NCBI RefSeq assembly: GCF_026222555.1
Contig: NZ_CP098511.1
Coordinates: forward strand, 1,221,501-1,285,500
Length of the DNA: 64,000 nt
Direction: 5' to 3'
DNA from: Aquimarina sp. ERC-38
Lineage (GTDB): Bacteria > Bacteroidota > Bacteroidia > Flavobacteriales > Flavobacteriaceae
The position numbers and the translations under genes were made by a program. The notes below the pieces were generated by a model. The model did no database searches. It had not been told where the DNA came from and saw only the letters and a list, made by a program, of their open reading frames with translations. Shown here piece after piece: positions 46,104 through 55,087 of this stretch (position 1 is the first letter of the stretch; each line of letters opens with the position of its first letter).

Positions 46104-46769
46104 ATGATACGTTTTTTTGCTAAGTACAAATTTTTTGCCATTGTACTTTCCATACTTTCTATTATAATTATCAGTATCATCTATAGCATTTTAAAACCTA
46201 AGAAAAGCCTTCCGGTTTATGAACCTAATATGGTAAGTACCGAGTTAGTAGATAGTACGTTACAGGAAGTTCGTAAGTACCATAAAATATCAGATTTTGA
46301 ATTGATTAATCAAAATGGCGAAACCATAACCCAAGAAAATTATAATGATAAAATTTACGTTGCTGACTTTTTTTTTACTACCTGCCAGACGATTTGTCCT
46401 ATTATGACAGATCATATGCGTAAAATTCAAAAGGAAGTAATGGAAGATAAGGAGGTAAAATTATTATCTCATACCGTTACCCCGCAAATAGATAGCGTTC
46501 CGCAATTAAAAAAATACGCAAAGAAAAAAGGAGTAAAAGATCACAAATGGAACCTGGTGACCGGAAATAAAAAGCAAATCTATGAATTAGCACGCAAATC
46601 CTACCTGGTAGTAAAATCTGATGGAGATGGTGGCCCCTACGATATGATTCATACAGAGAACTTTGTACTTGTAGATAAAAAGAAGCGTATCCGTGGATAT
46701 TATGATGGTACGAATGAAGAAGAAATAGATCGTCTCTTGGAAGATATTGAAGTCTTAAAAGCAGAGTAG
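46104..46769 (+). CDS. SCO1/SenC-family copper chaperone or thiol protein
   Basis: A 221-residue protein with one N-terminal membrane anchor (residues 8-30) and a thioredoxin-like periplasmic domain. Metal-binding C94-QTI-C98 lies in ADFFFTTCQTICPIM and the conserved H183 in DMIHTENFVLVD. SCO proteins deliver copper to the CuA site of cytochrome oxidase. No oxidase genes are beside it. Confidence 0.93.
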   Translation: MIRFFAKYKFFAIVLSILSIIIISIIYSILKPKKSLPVYEPNMVSTELVDSTLQEVRKYHKISDFELINQNGETITQENYNDKIYVADFFFTTCQTICPIMTDHMRKIQKEVMEDKEVKLLSHTVTPQIDSVPQLKKYAKKKGVKDHKWNLVTGNKKQIYELARKSYLVVKSDGDGGPYDMIHTENFVLVDKKKRIRGYYDGTNEEEIDRLLEDIEVLKAE

Positions 46770-46841
46770 AATAACATCTTCCACTGTATTTTAATACACT
46801 AAAGTTAATAAACCTTTAATTCATATTTAAGCGAAGATTAC

Positions 46842-46872
46842 TTTTGCAACTCCGTAAATTACGCTACTTTTG
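46842..46872 (+). promoter_or_regulatory. Promoter of the feoAB operon
   Basis: TTTTG at 46842-46846 and TACTTTTG at 46865-46872, 18 bases apart, fit the Bacteroidota -33/-7 consensus well. The transcript would start near 46879, about 22 bases before feoA. The -33 element is itself within TTACTTTTGCAAC, a near copy of the -7 region. Confidence 0.7.
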
Positions 46873-46900
46873 CGTTGTTTAAATTTAATCTAAATAAGCT

Positions 46901-47128
46901 TTGAAGACAACTATCGCTAGTTTAAAGAAAGGGCAAAAGGCAATTATTCAAGAAATAACTACGGATAGAATTCCTTTAAAGCTTCTGGAAATGGGTTGTC
47001 TACCGGGCAACCAGGTAGAATTACTACTTACCGCCCCCTTTCAATGTCCTATGTACCTTACTATTAATGATAGTCATTTAGCCATTCGGAAAGAAGTCGC
47101 TGAACAGATCGAGGTTCGGATTTTATAA
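46901..47128 (+). CDS. feoA: FeoA-family protein
   Basis: A 75-residue SH3-like protein: SLKKGQKAIIQEIT, PLKLLEMGCLPGNQVELLL and LAIRKEVAEQIEV. FeoA assists the ferrous iron transporter FeoB. The start is TTG at 46901 and feoB follows after 9 bases. Confidence 0.93.
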   Translation: MKTTIASLKKGQKAIIQEITTDRIPLKLLEMGCLPGNQVELLLTAPFQCPMYLTINDSHLAIRKEVAEQIEVRIL

Positions 47129-47137
47129 GGTTTTAAT

Positions 47138-49234
47138 ATGGCAAAACAAATTAAAGTATCTCTTATCGGTAATCCGAACACTGGTAAAACTTCTGTATTT
47201 AACCTATTAACCGGATTAAACCAACAGGTGGGTAACTACCCGGGTATTACCGTAGAGAAAAAAGAAGGAATTTGTAAACTGCCCCGTGGTATTAAAGCGC
47301 ATATTCTCGATCTGCCCGGAACTTATAGTCTCAATGCTTCTTCACTTGATGAAAATGTAGTCATTGAATTACTACTGAACAAAAAAGACAAAGATTTTCC
47401 GGATGTAGCAGTGGTAGTAAGTGATATCGAAAATATTAAAAGGAATTTACTGCTGTACACCCAGATTAAAGATTTGGAAATACCGGTCATATTAGTCATC
47501 AATATGGCAGACCGTATGGAAAAAAAAGGAATTAGCCTGAATATTCCTTTGTTGGAAGAAAAACTACGTACTAAAATAGCTCTGGTCAGTGCCCGGAAAA
47601 ATCAGGGAATTGACAAATTAAAAAAATTAATTGTTTCTTATAACACGCTACCTACTTCACCTTGTGTAGATGCCCTAACATTTGAACCCGAATATTTTGA
47701 TCGTTTAAAACGTATTTTTCCTAACCAGTCAATATATAAATTATGGCTGGTCATTACTCAGGACGTAAATTTTAGAAAGGTTGAAAAAAACTCAAAAGGG
47801 ATAACTCCGGATTTTGAAATTAAAACGGAAAGCGAATTAAAACGATTACAGCAAAAAGAAGCTATTAAACGCTACCAGTTTATAAATAATACCCTAAAAG
47901 AAACCATGGTAGTGGATCAAAACAAAGCTACCGGGGTTCGGGCAAAACTGGATAGAATACTTACCCATGGTGTATGGGGTTACTTGATCTTCTTTAGTAT
48001 CCTGCTTCTTATTTTTCAGGCCATTTATGACTGGTCGTCCTATCCAATGGATTTGATAGATCAGGGTTTTGCCGGGTTAAGTGAAGTTATTCAGGTAAAT
48101 TTACCGGACGGGCCTTTTGTAAGTTTAATAACAGATGGAATTATTCCCGGACTAGGTGGTATCGTTATTTTTATACCCCAGATAGCCATTCTGTTTATGT
48201 TTATCTCTATTCTTGAAGAAAGCGGTTATATGAGCCGGGTGGTATTTTTAATGGATCGCTTAATGCGAAAGTTTGGCTTAAGCGGAAAGAGTGTCGTACC
48301 CTTGATTTCAGGAACGGCTTGTGCTATTCCGGCAGTCATGGCCACCCGAAATATAGAAAACTGGAAAGAGCGTTTGATTACCATCTTGGTCGTACCTTTT
48401 ACTACCTGTTCGGCACGCTTGCCAGTATACTTGATCATCATTGCGCTGGTCATTCCGGATACTAAAGTTGCCGGGTTCTTAAGTTATCAGAGTTTAACCT
48501 TGATGCTACTATACATTATTGGTTTTGTAACCGCTCTCGGAGGTGCCTGGCTTTTAAACCGCATGTTAAAAATGAAATCAAAGCATTATTTTGTTATTGA
48601 AATGCCGGGCTATAAAGTACCATTATTTAAAAATGTGTTCATTAATGTTATTGAAAAAACTAAGGCATTTATCTTTGGCGCCGGAAAAATCATATTGGCA
48701 ATTTCTATTATTTTATGGGGTTTAGCCAGCTTTGGGCCTACCCAAAATTTTAATAAAGCTGAAACTATTGTTGCAGAACAATATCCCAATATTTCTTCTG
48801 AAAACCTGGAAACTAAAGTAGCTTCGTACAAACTAGAACATTCGTTTATAGGCTACGCCGGTAAGGCTATTGAACCCATTGTTGCACCTCTAGGATATGA
48901 CTGGAAAATTGGGATTGGGATTTTAAGCTCCTTTGTTGCCAGAGAAGTATTTGTAGGTACTTTAGCAACTATTTACAGTGTGGGTAGTGAAGAAGAAGCG
49001 ACCATTAAAGATAGAATGGCGGCAGAGATAAACCCGGTTTTAGGAGGTCCACTTTTTAATTTTGCTACTGGGATTTCGTTATTATTATTTTATGCTTTTG
49101 CCATGCAATGCGCCAGTACTTTAGCTATTGTTAAAAAAGAAACAAATAGTTGGAAATGGCCGGTGATTCAACTATTTTTTATGAGTGGTTTCGCTTATAT
49201 CGTTGCTCTTATTGCCTATCAATTTTTAAAATAG
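47138..49234 (+). CDS. feoB: Ferrous iron transporter FeoB
   Basis: A 698-residue transporter. The N-terminal G domain has GNPNTGKTS (10-18), DLPGTYSL and NMADRMEKKG; a spacer follows, then about eight to ten membrane helices with two Gate regions (SGTACAIPAVMATR, and LSSFVAREVFVGTLATIYSV). It imports Fe2+ across the inner membrane. It forms an operon with feoA and a short Cys-rich protein. Confidence 0.97.
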   Translation: MAKQIKVSLIGNPNTGKTSVFNLLTGLNQQVGNYPGITVEKKEGICKLPRGIKAHILDLPGTYSLNASSLDENVVIELLLNKKDKDFPDVAVVVSDIENIKRNLLLYTQIKDLEIPVILVINMADRMEKKGISLNIPLLEEKLRTKIALVSARKNQGIDKLKKLIVSYNTLPTSPCVDALTFEPEYFDRLKRIFPNQSIYKLWLVITQDVNFRKVEKNSKGITPDFEIKTESELKRLQQKEAIKRYQFINNTLKETMVVDQNKATGVRAKLDRILTHGVWGYLIFFSILLLIFQAIYDWSSYPMDLIDQGFAGLSEVIQVNLPDGPFVSLITDGIIPGLGGIVIFIPQIAILFMFISILEESGYMSRVVFLMDRLMRKFGLSGKSVVPLISGTACAIPAVMATRNIENWKERLITILVVPFTTCSARLPVYLIIIALVIPDTKVAGFLSYQSLTLMLLYIIGFVTALGGAWLLNRMLKMKSKHYFVIEMPGYKVPLFKNVFINVIEKTKAFIFGAGKIILAISIILWGLASFGPTQNFNKAETIVAEQYPNISSENLETKVASYKLEHSFIGYAGKAIEPIVAPLGYDWKIGIGILSSFVAREVFVGTLATIYSVGSEEEATIKDRMAAEINPVLGGPLFNFATGISLLLFYAFAMQCASTLAIVKKETNSWKWPVIQLFFMSGFAYIVALIAYQFLK

Positions 49235-49238
49235 AAAA

Positions 49239-49394
49239 ATGCTAAACTTAATTTTGCAATACAGTCTGGTTATTTTGACAATAGGTTGGTCCGTATATTA
49301 TCTTATTAAAAAGTATATTCTCCCGGTGAAAACAAATTTATCCGAAAAAAAGATGGAAAAAGGATGCCAGTCCGGTTCTTGCGGATGTCACTAA
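49239..49394 (+). CDS. FeoB-associated Cys-rich membrane protein
   Basis: A 51-residue ORF four bases after feoB. It has one membrane helix (LILQYSLVILTIGWSVYYLI) and the C-terminal KGCQSGSCGCH with three Cys. This is the small protein that often follows feoB in Bacteroidota and may play a FeoC-like role. Confidence 0.88.
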   Translation: MLNLILQYSLVILTIGWSVYYLIKKYILPVKTNLSEKKMEKGCQSGSCGCH

Positions 49395-49485
49395 CTAGTA
49401 TTTCATACCGTAGCTATCTTTAGAAAAAAGTAAAGGAGCAAAGATTCTATATATTTTACACTTATATTTACATTCTTCTCTTCGT

Positions 49486-50955
49486 ATGGAATCAAAAAAA
49501 GCCATAATTATTGGTGCTGGAATTGCCGGAATTGCCACTGCAATCCGTTTACAAAAACAAGGATTCGAAGTAACAGTCTTTGAAGCAAACACCTATCCCG
49601 GAGGTAAATTATCTCAAATGAATCGAGAAGGTTACCGTTTTGATTGCGGACCTTCCTTGTTTACCATGCCACAATTTGTAGAAGAACTTTTTACACTGGT
49701 AGGACGGGATATAAAAAAGTATTTTGAATACGAAAAGAAAGAAGTAGTCTGTAATTATTTTTTTGAAGATCAAACCCGATTTACCGCCTATGCTGATAAA
49801 GAAGCTTACGCAACAGAAGCTGCCAAGGTTTTTAATATAGATAAAAAGGATCTATTAGCTTATTTTAAAAAAAGTAAGCAAAAGTATGATCTTACCTCAA
49901 GTTTATTTTTAGAAAAGTCACTACATAAACTACAAACCTATCTTTCAAAGGATACAATCAAAGCAATTACCCGCTTAAATTCTTTAGATATTGATAAAAA
50001 CTTAAATGAGGTTAATGAAGGGGCGTTTAAAGATCCCAAATTGGTACAATTATTTAATCGATATGCGACTTATAATGGTTCTTCTCCATATCAAACTCCG
50101 GGAATTATGTCTATGATCCCGCATTTGGAACAACATTTCGGGACTTTTTTTCCGAAAGGGGGGATGTATAGTATTACACAAAGTCTGTTTCAGTTAGCTA
50201 AAGATATCGGAATTAATTTTCAATTTTCCACATTAGTTTCTGATATTTTGGTCTCGAATCATAAAGCAGTAGGGGTAAAGATAGAAAACACCGTGTATCA
50301 CGCAGACCTGGTGGTATCAAATATGGATATTGTACCTACCTATAAAAAACTGTTGGCAGATCAACCTGCACCTGAAAAAACCTTAGCACAGCCACGATCC
50401 AGTTCAGCGTTAATTTTTTATTGGGGAATCCGAAAAGAGTTTAAAGAACTGGATTTACATAACATCTTCTTTTCTAAATACTATAAAGAAGAATTTGATG
50501 CGATATTTAACCAAAAAACAATAAGTAACGACCCTACCGTATATATTAATATTACCTCCAAAAACGAAATAGAGGATGCTCCTACAGGTTGTGAAAATTG
50601 GTTTGTAATGATTAATGTTCCAGGCAATACCGGGCAGAACTGGGATGAGTTAATTAATACAACCAGAAAGAATTGCCTCCGGAAAATAAATAGGATGTTG
50701 CAAACAGATATCGAACCGCTGATTGCAACCGAAGAAATATTGGATCCTCGAAGTATTGAAAGTAAAACCCAGTCTTATCAAGGTTCCTTATACGGATCTT
50801 CAAGTAATAATAAATTTGCTGCTTTTTTACGTCATCCTAATTTCTCTCAAAAAATTAAGAATTTATTTTTTTGTGGCGGTAGCGTTCATCCCGGAGGAGG
50901 GATCCCATTATGCCTATTGTCCGGTAAGATTGTAAGTGATTTAGTTAACAGATAG
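49486..50955 (+). CDS. Carotenoid desaturase (CrtI or CrtD type)
   Basis: A 489-residue FAD enzyme. The N-terminal dinucleotide fold (AIIIGAGIAGIATAIRLQKQ) is followed by GGKLSQMNREGYRFDCGPSL, and the C-terminus reads FFCGGSVHPGGGIPLCLLSG as in CrtI enzymes. It may desaturate phytoene to lycopene, or, given the adjacent CruF-like gene, act as a 3',4'-desaturase (CrtD). It heads a three-gene carotenoid operon without crtB or crtZ. Confidence 0.88.
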   Translation: MESKKAIIIGAGIAGIATAIRLQKQGFEVTVFEANTYPGGKLSQMNREGYRFDCGPSLFTMPQFVEELFTLVGRDIKKYFEYEKKEVVCNYFFEDQTRFTAYADKEAYATEAAKVFNIDKKDLLAYFKKSKQKYDLTSSLFLEKSLHKLQTYLSKDTIKAITRLNSLDIDKNLNEVNEGAFKDPKLVQLFNRYATYNGSSPYQTPGIMSMIPHLEQHFGTFFPKGGMYSITQSLFQLAKDIGINFQFSTLVSDILVSNHKAVGVKIENTVYHADLVVSNMDIVPTYKKLLADQPAPEKTLAQPRSSSALIFYWGIRKEFKELDLHNIFFSKYYKEEFDAIFNQKTISNDPTVYINITSKNEIEDAPTGCENWFVMINVPGNTGQNWDELINTTRKNCLRKINRMLQTDIEPLIATEEILDPRSIESKTQSYQGSLYGSSSNNKFAAFLRHPNFSQKIKNLFFCGGSVHPGGGIPLCLLSGKIVSDLVNR

Positions 50956-50965
50956 AACTAGTAGA

Positions 50966-51601
50966 ATGATTGCTTTGACTTCTAAAGAAAATATTTCCAT
51001 CTTTATCATTTGGTTGTTTATTGCCTGCGCTGTGATTGGGATACAAATGGGTTATGAAGATTGGTTTTTATCGCTATCACCCCTTAACCTTATCCTTTTC
51101 CTTGGGTTAATTATTTGGAATACACCTTATCCTATGAACTTGGTAATAGTAATGTTCATTCCTTTTATCATAGGAATCCTGGTCGAATATCTTGGTGTTA
51201 ATTTTGGGCTTATTTTTGGTGAATATGAATACGGAGAAAACCTGGGTTTTAAAATTGCCGGAGTACCTTTAATGATTGGTGTAAATTGGGTCATACTTAC
51301 CTATTGTTCAGCTTCGATTGCGAGAAGGGTTACTTCAAGAGCCTGGATCGTTGCAGGAATTGCTTCTTTACTTATGGTTCTTCTGGATCTTATTATTGAG
51401 ATAGCAGCCCCCGCCATGGATTACTGGGAGTTTGAAGGAGGTCAGGTTCCTTTACAAAATTACATAGGTTGGTTCGGAACCTCGTTTATAGCACATCTAT
51501 TATTTCAAAAATGGAATAAATACCATAACCTCAAAATTTCTATACATATATTGAGTGCTATGCTAATGTTTTTTATCGCCTTTATCTACTTAAAATTATG
51601 A
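50966..51601 (+). CDS. Carotenoid biosynthesis protein, CruF-like hydratase
   Basis: A 211-residue membrane protein with six to seven helices and the motifs FGLIFGEYEYGENLGFKIAG, PLMIGVNWVILTYCSA and DLIIEIAAPAMDYWEF typical of the carotenoid biosynthesis family that includes CruF (1',2'-hydratase). It would add water to the acyclic end of a carotene, as in saproxanthin or myxol routes. It overlaps the lycopene cyclase gene by 4 bases. Confidence 0.85.
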   Translation: MIALTSKENISIFIIWLFIACAVIGIQMGYEDWFLSLSPLNLILFLGLIIWNTPYPMNLVIVMFIPFIIGILVEYLGVNFGLIFGEYEYGENLGFKIAGVPLMIGVNWVILTYCSASIARRVTSRAWIVAGIASLLMVLLDLIIEIAAPAMDYWEFEGGQVPLQNYIGWFGTSFIAHLLFQKWNKYHNLKISIHILSAMLMFFIAFIYLKL

Positions 51602-52758
51602 CAGAATCGTATGACTACATCATTTTAGGAGGGGGAGCAGCCGGGTTAAGTCTCGCTTATTTAATGAGCAACGAACCATTTTTCAGTAATAAAAAGATTT
51701 TACTTTTAGAAAAAGAAGAAAAAGATAAAAATGACCGAATCTGGTGTTACTGGGAAACCGAACAGGGTCTTTGGAATAATCTTATTACAAAAAAATGGGA
51801 ACAGATTAAATTTATAGGAGATCAATTTAAAAAAGAAGTTCCTATCCAACCCTATGCTTATAAATGCTTGAGAAGTATCGATTTTTACCGAAAAACCAAA
51901 CTAGAAATACATAAGACAGGTTTAATTGAAATTAGAAAAGAAGAAGTAGTTTCTTTTAAAGATCAAAGTGAAACGGTAGAAGTGATTACCACTAAAAATA
52001 AATACCAGGCACTACACATATTTTCGAGCATTTCATTTGATAAGGAATATAAAAAGCAGAAAATATACCCGCTACTCAATCAACATTTTATAGGTTGGTT
52101 TATTAAAACTAATGAACCCGTATTTGACGAGGATATCGCTACTTTCATGGATTTTAGTATTCCTCAAGAGGCTAATACCCGTTTTATGTATCTCTTACCT
52201 TTTTCTACTACCGAAGCTTTATTTGAATATACCTTATTTTCTGAAGATTTACTACCCACTGAACAATATGAAAAAGGAATTACCGATTATCTGGACAATT
52301 TGGGAATAATAGACTATACCATTACAGAAAAGGAGAGAGGTTGTATCCCTATGACCAGTTATGATTTTGCTAGGAATAATTCTAAAAACATCTTACATAT
52401 AGGTACGGTAGGAGGGTGGACAAAAGCAAGTACTGGTTTCACCTTTCAAAATACCACAAGAAAAACCAAAGAATTAGTTACCTATCTTAAAACAGGACAA
52501 ACCAATCTTAAAAATTTCAATCGCCGAACCCGATTTTGGGGATATGACCTTCTGTTTTTGGATGTTCTATATCAATATAACCACAGAGGTGCAGAACTGT
52601 TTTCACTATTATTTCAAAAAAATAAAGTGACTACCATACTTAGATTTTTAGAAGAAAAAACTACTCTGTCCGAAGAAATTAAAATAATGGCTTCTATGCC
52701 TACCATGTTGTTTGCTAAGACTCTTTTTAAAAGAATATTTAGAATGCGTAGCAAGTAG
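51598..52758 (+). CDS. Lycopene cyclase (CrtY-like)
   Basis: A 386-residue FAD-binding protein: YDYIILGGGAAGLSLAYLMS at the start, DRIWCYWE near residue 43, MDFSIPQEANTRFMYLLPFS (about 181-200) and GTVGGWTKASTGFTFQNT. These are CrtY-type beta-cyclase motifs. It closes one or both ends of lycopene to beta-rings. It is coupled to the CruF-like gene by a 4-base overlap. Confidence 0.9.
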   Translation: MTESYDYIILGGGAAGLSLAYLMSNEPFFSNKKILLLEKEEKDKNDRIWCYWETEQGLWNNLITKKWEQIKFIGDQFKKEVPIQPYAYKCLRSIDFYRKTKLEIHKTGLIEIRKEEVVSFKDQSETVEVITTKNKYQALHIFSSISFDKEYKKQKIYPLLNQHFIGWFIKTNEPVFDEDIATFMDFSIPQEANTRFMYLLPFSTTEALFEYTLFSEDLLPTEQYEKGITDYLDNLGIIDYTITEKERGCIPMTSYDFARNNSKNILHIGTVGGWTKASTGFTFQNTTRKTKELVTYLKTGQTNLKNFNRRTRFWGYDLLFLDVLYQYNHRGAELFSLLFQKNKVTTILRFLEEKTTLSEEIKIMASMPTMLFAKTLFKRIFRMRSK

Positions 52759-52776
52759 AATTTAATAAAAACCTTC

Positions 52777-53526
52777 TTAAGCTAGACCTCTCTCTTTTTG
52801 AATTTGTTCGTAGGCTTTTTGTACTTCTTTAAATTTAGCCTCAGCACCTTTAATATGCACTTCGTCCATATGTTGGACTTTATCCGGATGGTACTTTTTA
52901 GCCATGGTTCGATATGCTTTCTTCACTTCGGCGTCTGTGGCCGTCTTTTCGATTTCCAGGATTTTGTAATGCTGATCTCCTGTTTTAAAGAACATGGCTT
53001 TGATACTTTCAAAATCCTGAAAACCCACCCGTAAAAAACCAGCCATCTTTTCAATTTCCCGGGCTTCGGCTTCACTGACATGACCATCCGCATTAGCAAT
53101 ACCAAATAAGAAATGTATAATTTGCAAACGAGCCGGGTACTGCGTATGACGAGAAAGAAAAGCACAAATCCGTTGTGCTGAAATTTCACGGTTTTTAATT
53201 ACTTCGTTAAAGGTTCGGAAGGTAGCATTTGCTCTTTCTTTACCGTAGGCACTTACAAAGTACTGACGTACATAATCCAATTCTCGTTGATTTACCTTTC
53301 CGTCGGCTTTTATAACGATGGAACATAAGGAAAGTAGGTTCAATTCAAAGTCACTGGGAGAAACCTGATTGTTTCTGTTAGGAGGTCCGGAACTTCTTCC
53401 GGTGTTAAAACTTCCGCTTAACTGGATTCCACCCGAATCTATAAAACTTCCGATAATAAAACCCAAGACCGCACCGGGAATCCTAAAAAAGGCAAACCCT
53501 ATAATAGCAGCAAACCACTTAATCAT
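52777..53526 (-). CDS. TerB- and DnaJ-domain membrane-anchored protein (DjlA-like)
   Basis: A 249-residue protein: an N-terminal glycine-rich membrane segment (residues 5-30), a low-complexity linker, a TerB-like helical domain (about 60-175, with IVIKADGKVNQRELDYV and IANADGHVSEAEAREIEK), and a C-terminal J domain with the H213-P-D motif in YHPDKV. It should stimulate a DnaK ATPase at the inner membrane. Confidence 0.93.
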   Translation of the reverse strand: MIKWFAAIIGFAFFRIPGAVLGFIIGSFIDSGGIQLSGSFNTGRSSGPPNRNNQVSPSDFELNLLSLCSIVIKADGKVNQRELDYVRQYFVSAYGKERANATFRTFNEVIKNREISAQRICAFLSRHTQYPARLQIIHFLFGIANADGHVSEAEAREIEKMAGFLRVGFQDFESIKAMFFKTGDQHYKILEIEKTATDAEVKKAYRTMAKKYHPDKVQHMDEVHIKGAEAKFKEVQKAYEQIQKERGLA

Positions 53527-53543
53527 TCTTAAAATTTAAAGTG

Positions 53544-53551
53544 CAAATATA
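53544..53551 (-). promoter_or_regulatory. -7 box of the DjlA-like gene
   Basis: On the - strand TATATTTG matches TAnnTTTG, 17 bases before the ATG at 53526. Confidence 0.45.
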
Positions 53552-53706
53552 CTTTTTATAATTGGTAGATTGTAAAGGCTTTCATAAGAAGCTTAAAGAT
53601 GTATGTTAGAAAGAATACTACTTTTAGTACGTCAAACTGTCTGTACTATGATATTGGAATAGTATTTGTAATTTTACAATAGAAAATTCATTTTAAAGAA
53701 AATTAT

Positions 53707-54117
53707 ATGTATCCAGCAGATTTAGTAAAACCAATGCGTGAAGATTTAACAGCTATTGGTTTTAATGAACTACATACCGCCGAAGAAGTAGATAAGGCTA
53801 TAGAAAAAGAAGGAACTACCTTAGTAGTTGTTAATTCCGTGTGCGGATGTGCAGCGGCAAATGCAAGACCGGGAGCTAAAGCATCTTTACACAATGATAA
53901 AAAACCGGATAACCTGGTTACCGTTTTTGCCGGCGTGGATAGAGAAGCAACAGATAAGGCAAGAGGTCATATGGTTCCTTTTCCTCCGTCCTCTCCATCC
54001 ATGGCATTGTTCAAAAACGGAGAATTAGTACATATGCTAGAAAGACATCATATTGAAGGGCGTCCTGCTGAAATGATAGCAGAAAATTTAAAAGATGCTT
54101 ATAACGAATATTGCTAG
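53707..54117 (+). CDS. Bacilliredoxin, BrxA/BrxB family
   Basis: A 136-residue protein of the YphP/YqiW type. The active-site C46-G-C48 lies in VVNSVCGCAAANARPG, with FPPSSPSMALFKNGELVHML and a C-terminal Cys as the penultimate residue group. Bacilliredoxins remove bacillithiol or similar thiols from oxidised proteins. A strong terminator follows. Confidence 0.94.
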   Translation: MYPADLVKPMREDLTAIGFNELHTAEEVDKAIEKEGTTLVVVNSVCGCAAANARPGAKASLHNDKKPDNLVTVFAGVDREATDKARGHMVPFPPSSPSMALFKNGELVHMLERHHIEGRPAEMIAENLKDAYNEYC

Positions 54118-54128
54118 TAGTAGTTATT

Positions 54129-54170
54129 TAAGTAAAGGAGTTGTAAAAACGACTCCTTTACTTATTTTAT
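54129..54170 (+). terminator. Terminator after the bacilliredoxin gene
   Basis: Arms TAAGTAAAGGAGT (54129-54141) and ACTCCTTTACTTA (54152-54164) are perfect 13-bp complements with a 10-base loop, followed by TTTTATTAG. It is 11 bases beyond the stop. The rest of the gap to 54332 holds no recognised feature. Confidence 0.85.
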
Positions 54171-54331
54171 TAGAATTTAATAAAAGGGATATCACTTTTA
54201 TGTAAATACCGTATATTTTTTGAAGCTTTCTTAAAGACCCATCCTACCTGCTTTAAAATAAGGTATTTTTTATTGTTTCAATAAAAATATTATTAGACCT
54301 TGCACCATTAAATTCAAGTTGTAGCAAAAAA

Positions 54332-55078
54332 ATGGAGATTCTACAAAAGCTGTTATCTTATCCACTCTCTGTATTGTTTTATTTTTTATTTGGAAGTACC
54401 CTTCTGATTTTTCATCCTTTGCAATGGTTAGCATTAAAATTGGGGGGAGCTTCAGGTCATAGGTCTATGGTAAATATAATGAACCTGTGTCTTTTGCGTT
54501 GTCTTCATGTTTTAGGAACCACAATTTCTATGAAAATGTATGATAGGCTACCTTATAGAAGACCTATCATTTTTGTATCTAACCATCAGAGTATGTTTGA
54601 TATACCTCTTATTTCGTGGTTTGTACGCAGACAAAAACCAAAATTTATATCAAAAATAGAACTAGGGAAAGGCATCCCCAGTATTTCTTTTAATCTAAGA
54701 AATGGCGGAAATGTATTAATTGATCGCAAAAACCCTAAACAATCCATACCGGCAATAGGTAAATTCGCCAGGTTCATTCAGGTTAATAATTTTGCAGCAG
54801 TTATCTTTCCGGAAGGTACTAGGAGCAAAGATGGTCAGTTAAAACCCTTTGCTACAACCGGAATAAAATTATTACTTAAGAACATTCCGGATGCTTTAGT
54901 TGTACCTTTGGTGGTTCATAATAGCTGGAAATTGCTTAAATTCGGTAACTTTCCGATGGGATTAGGAGTTCAACTTAAATTGGAAGTGCTGGAACCGGTA
55001 AATATGAGAATGATTGGAAGCCCGGAAGAAGTGATTGATAATGTTCGAAGTCGCATGTTACGCGCAATTCAAAAGTAG
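54332..55078 (+). CDS. plsC: 1-acyl-sn-glycerol-3-phosphate acyltransferase
   Basis: A 248-residue enzyme with an N-terminal membrane segment, the catalytic N84-H-Q-S-M-F-D90 (HX4D), SKIELGKGIPSISF and the substrate-binding FPEGTRS (155-161). It makes phosphatidic acid from lysophosphatidic acid at the inner membrane. It precedes an acyl-ACP desaturase by 9 bases, so the two likely act in membrane lipid synthesis together. Confidence 0.93.
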   Translation: MEILQKLLSYPLSVLFYFLFGSTLLIFHPLQWLALKLGGASGHRSMVNIMNLCLLRCLHVLGTTISMKMYDRLPYRRPIIFVSNHQSMFDIPLISWFVRRQKPKFISKIELGKGIPSISFNLRNGGNVLIDRKNPKQSIPAIGKFARFIQVNNFAAVIFPEGTRSKDGQLKPFATTGIKLLLKNIPDALVVPLVVHNSWKLLKFGNFPMGLGVQLKLEVLEPVNMRMIGSPEEVIDNVRSRMLRAIQK

Positions 55079-55087
55079 AAATAAACT

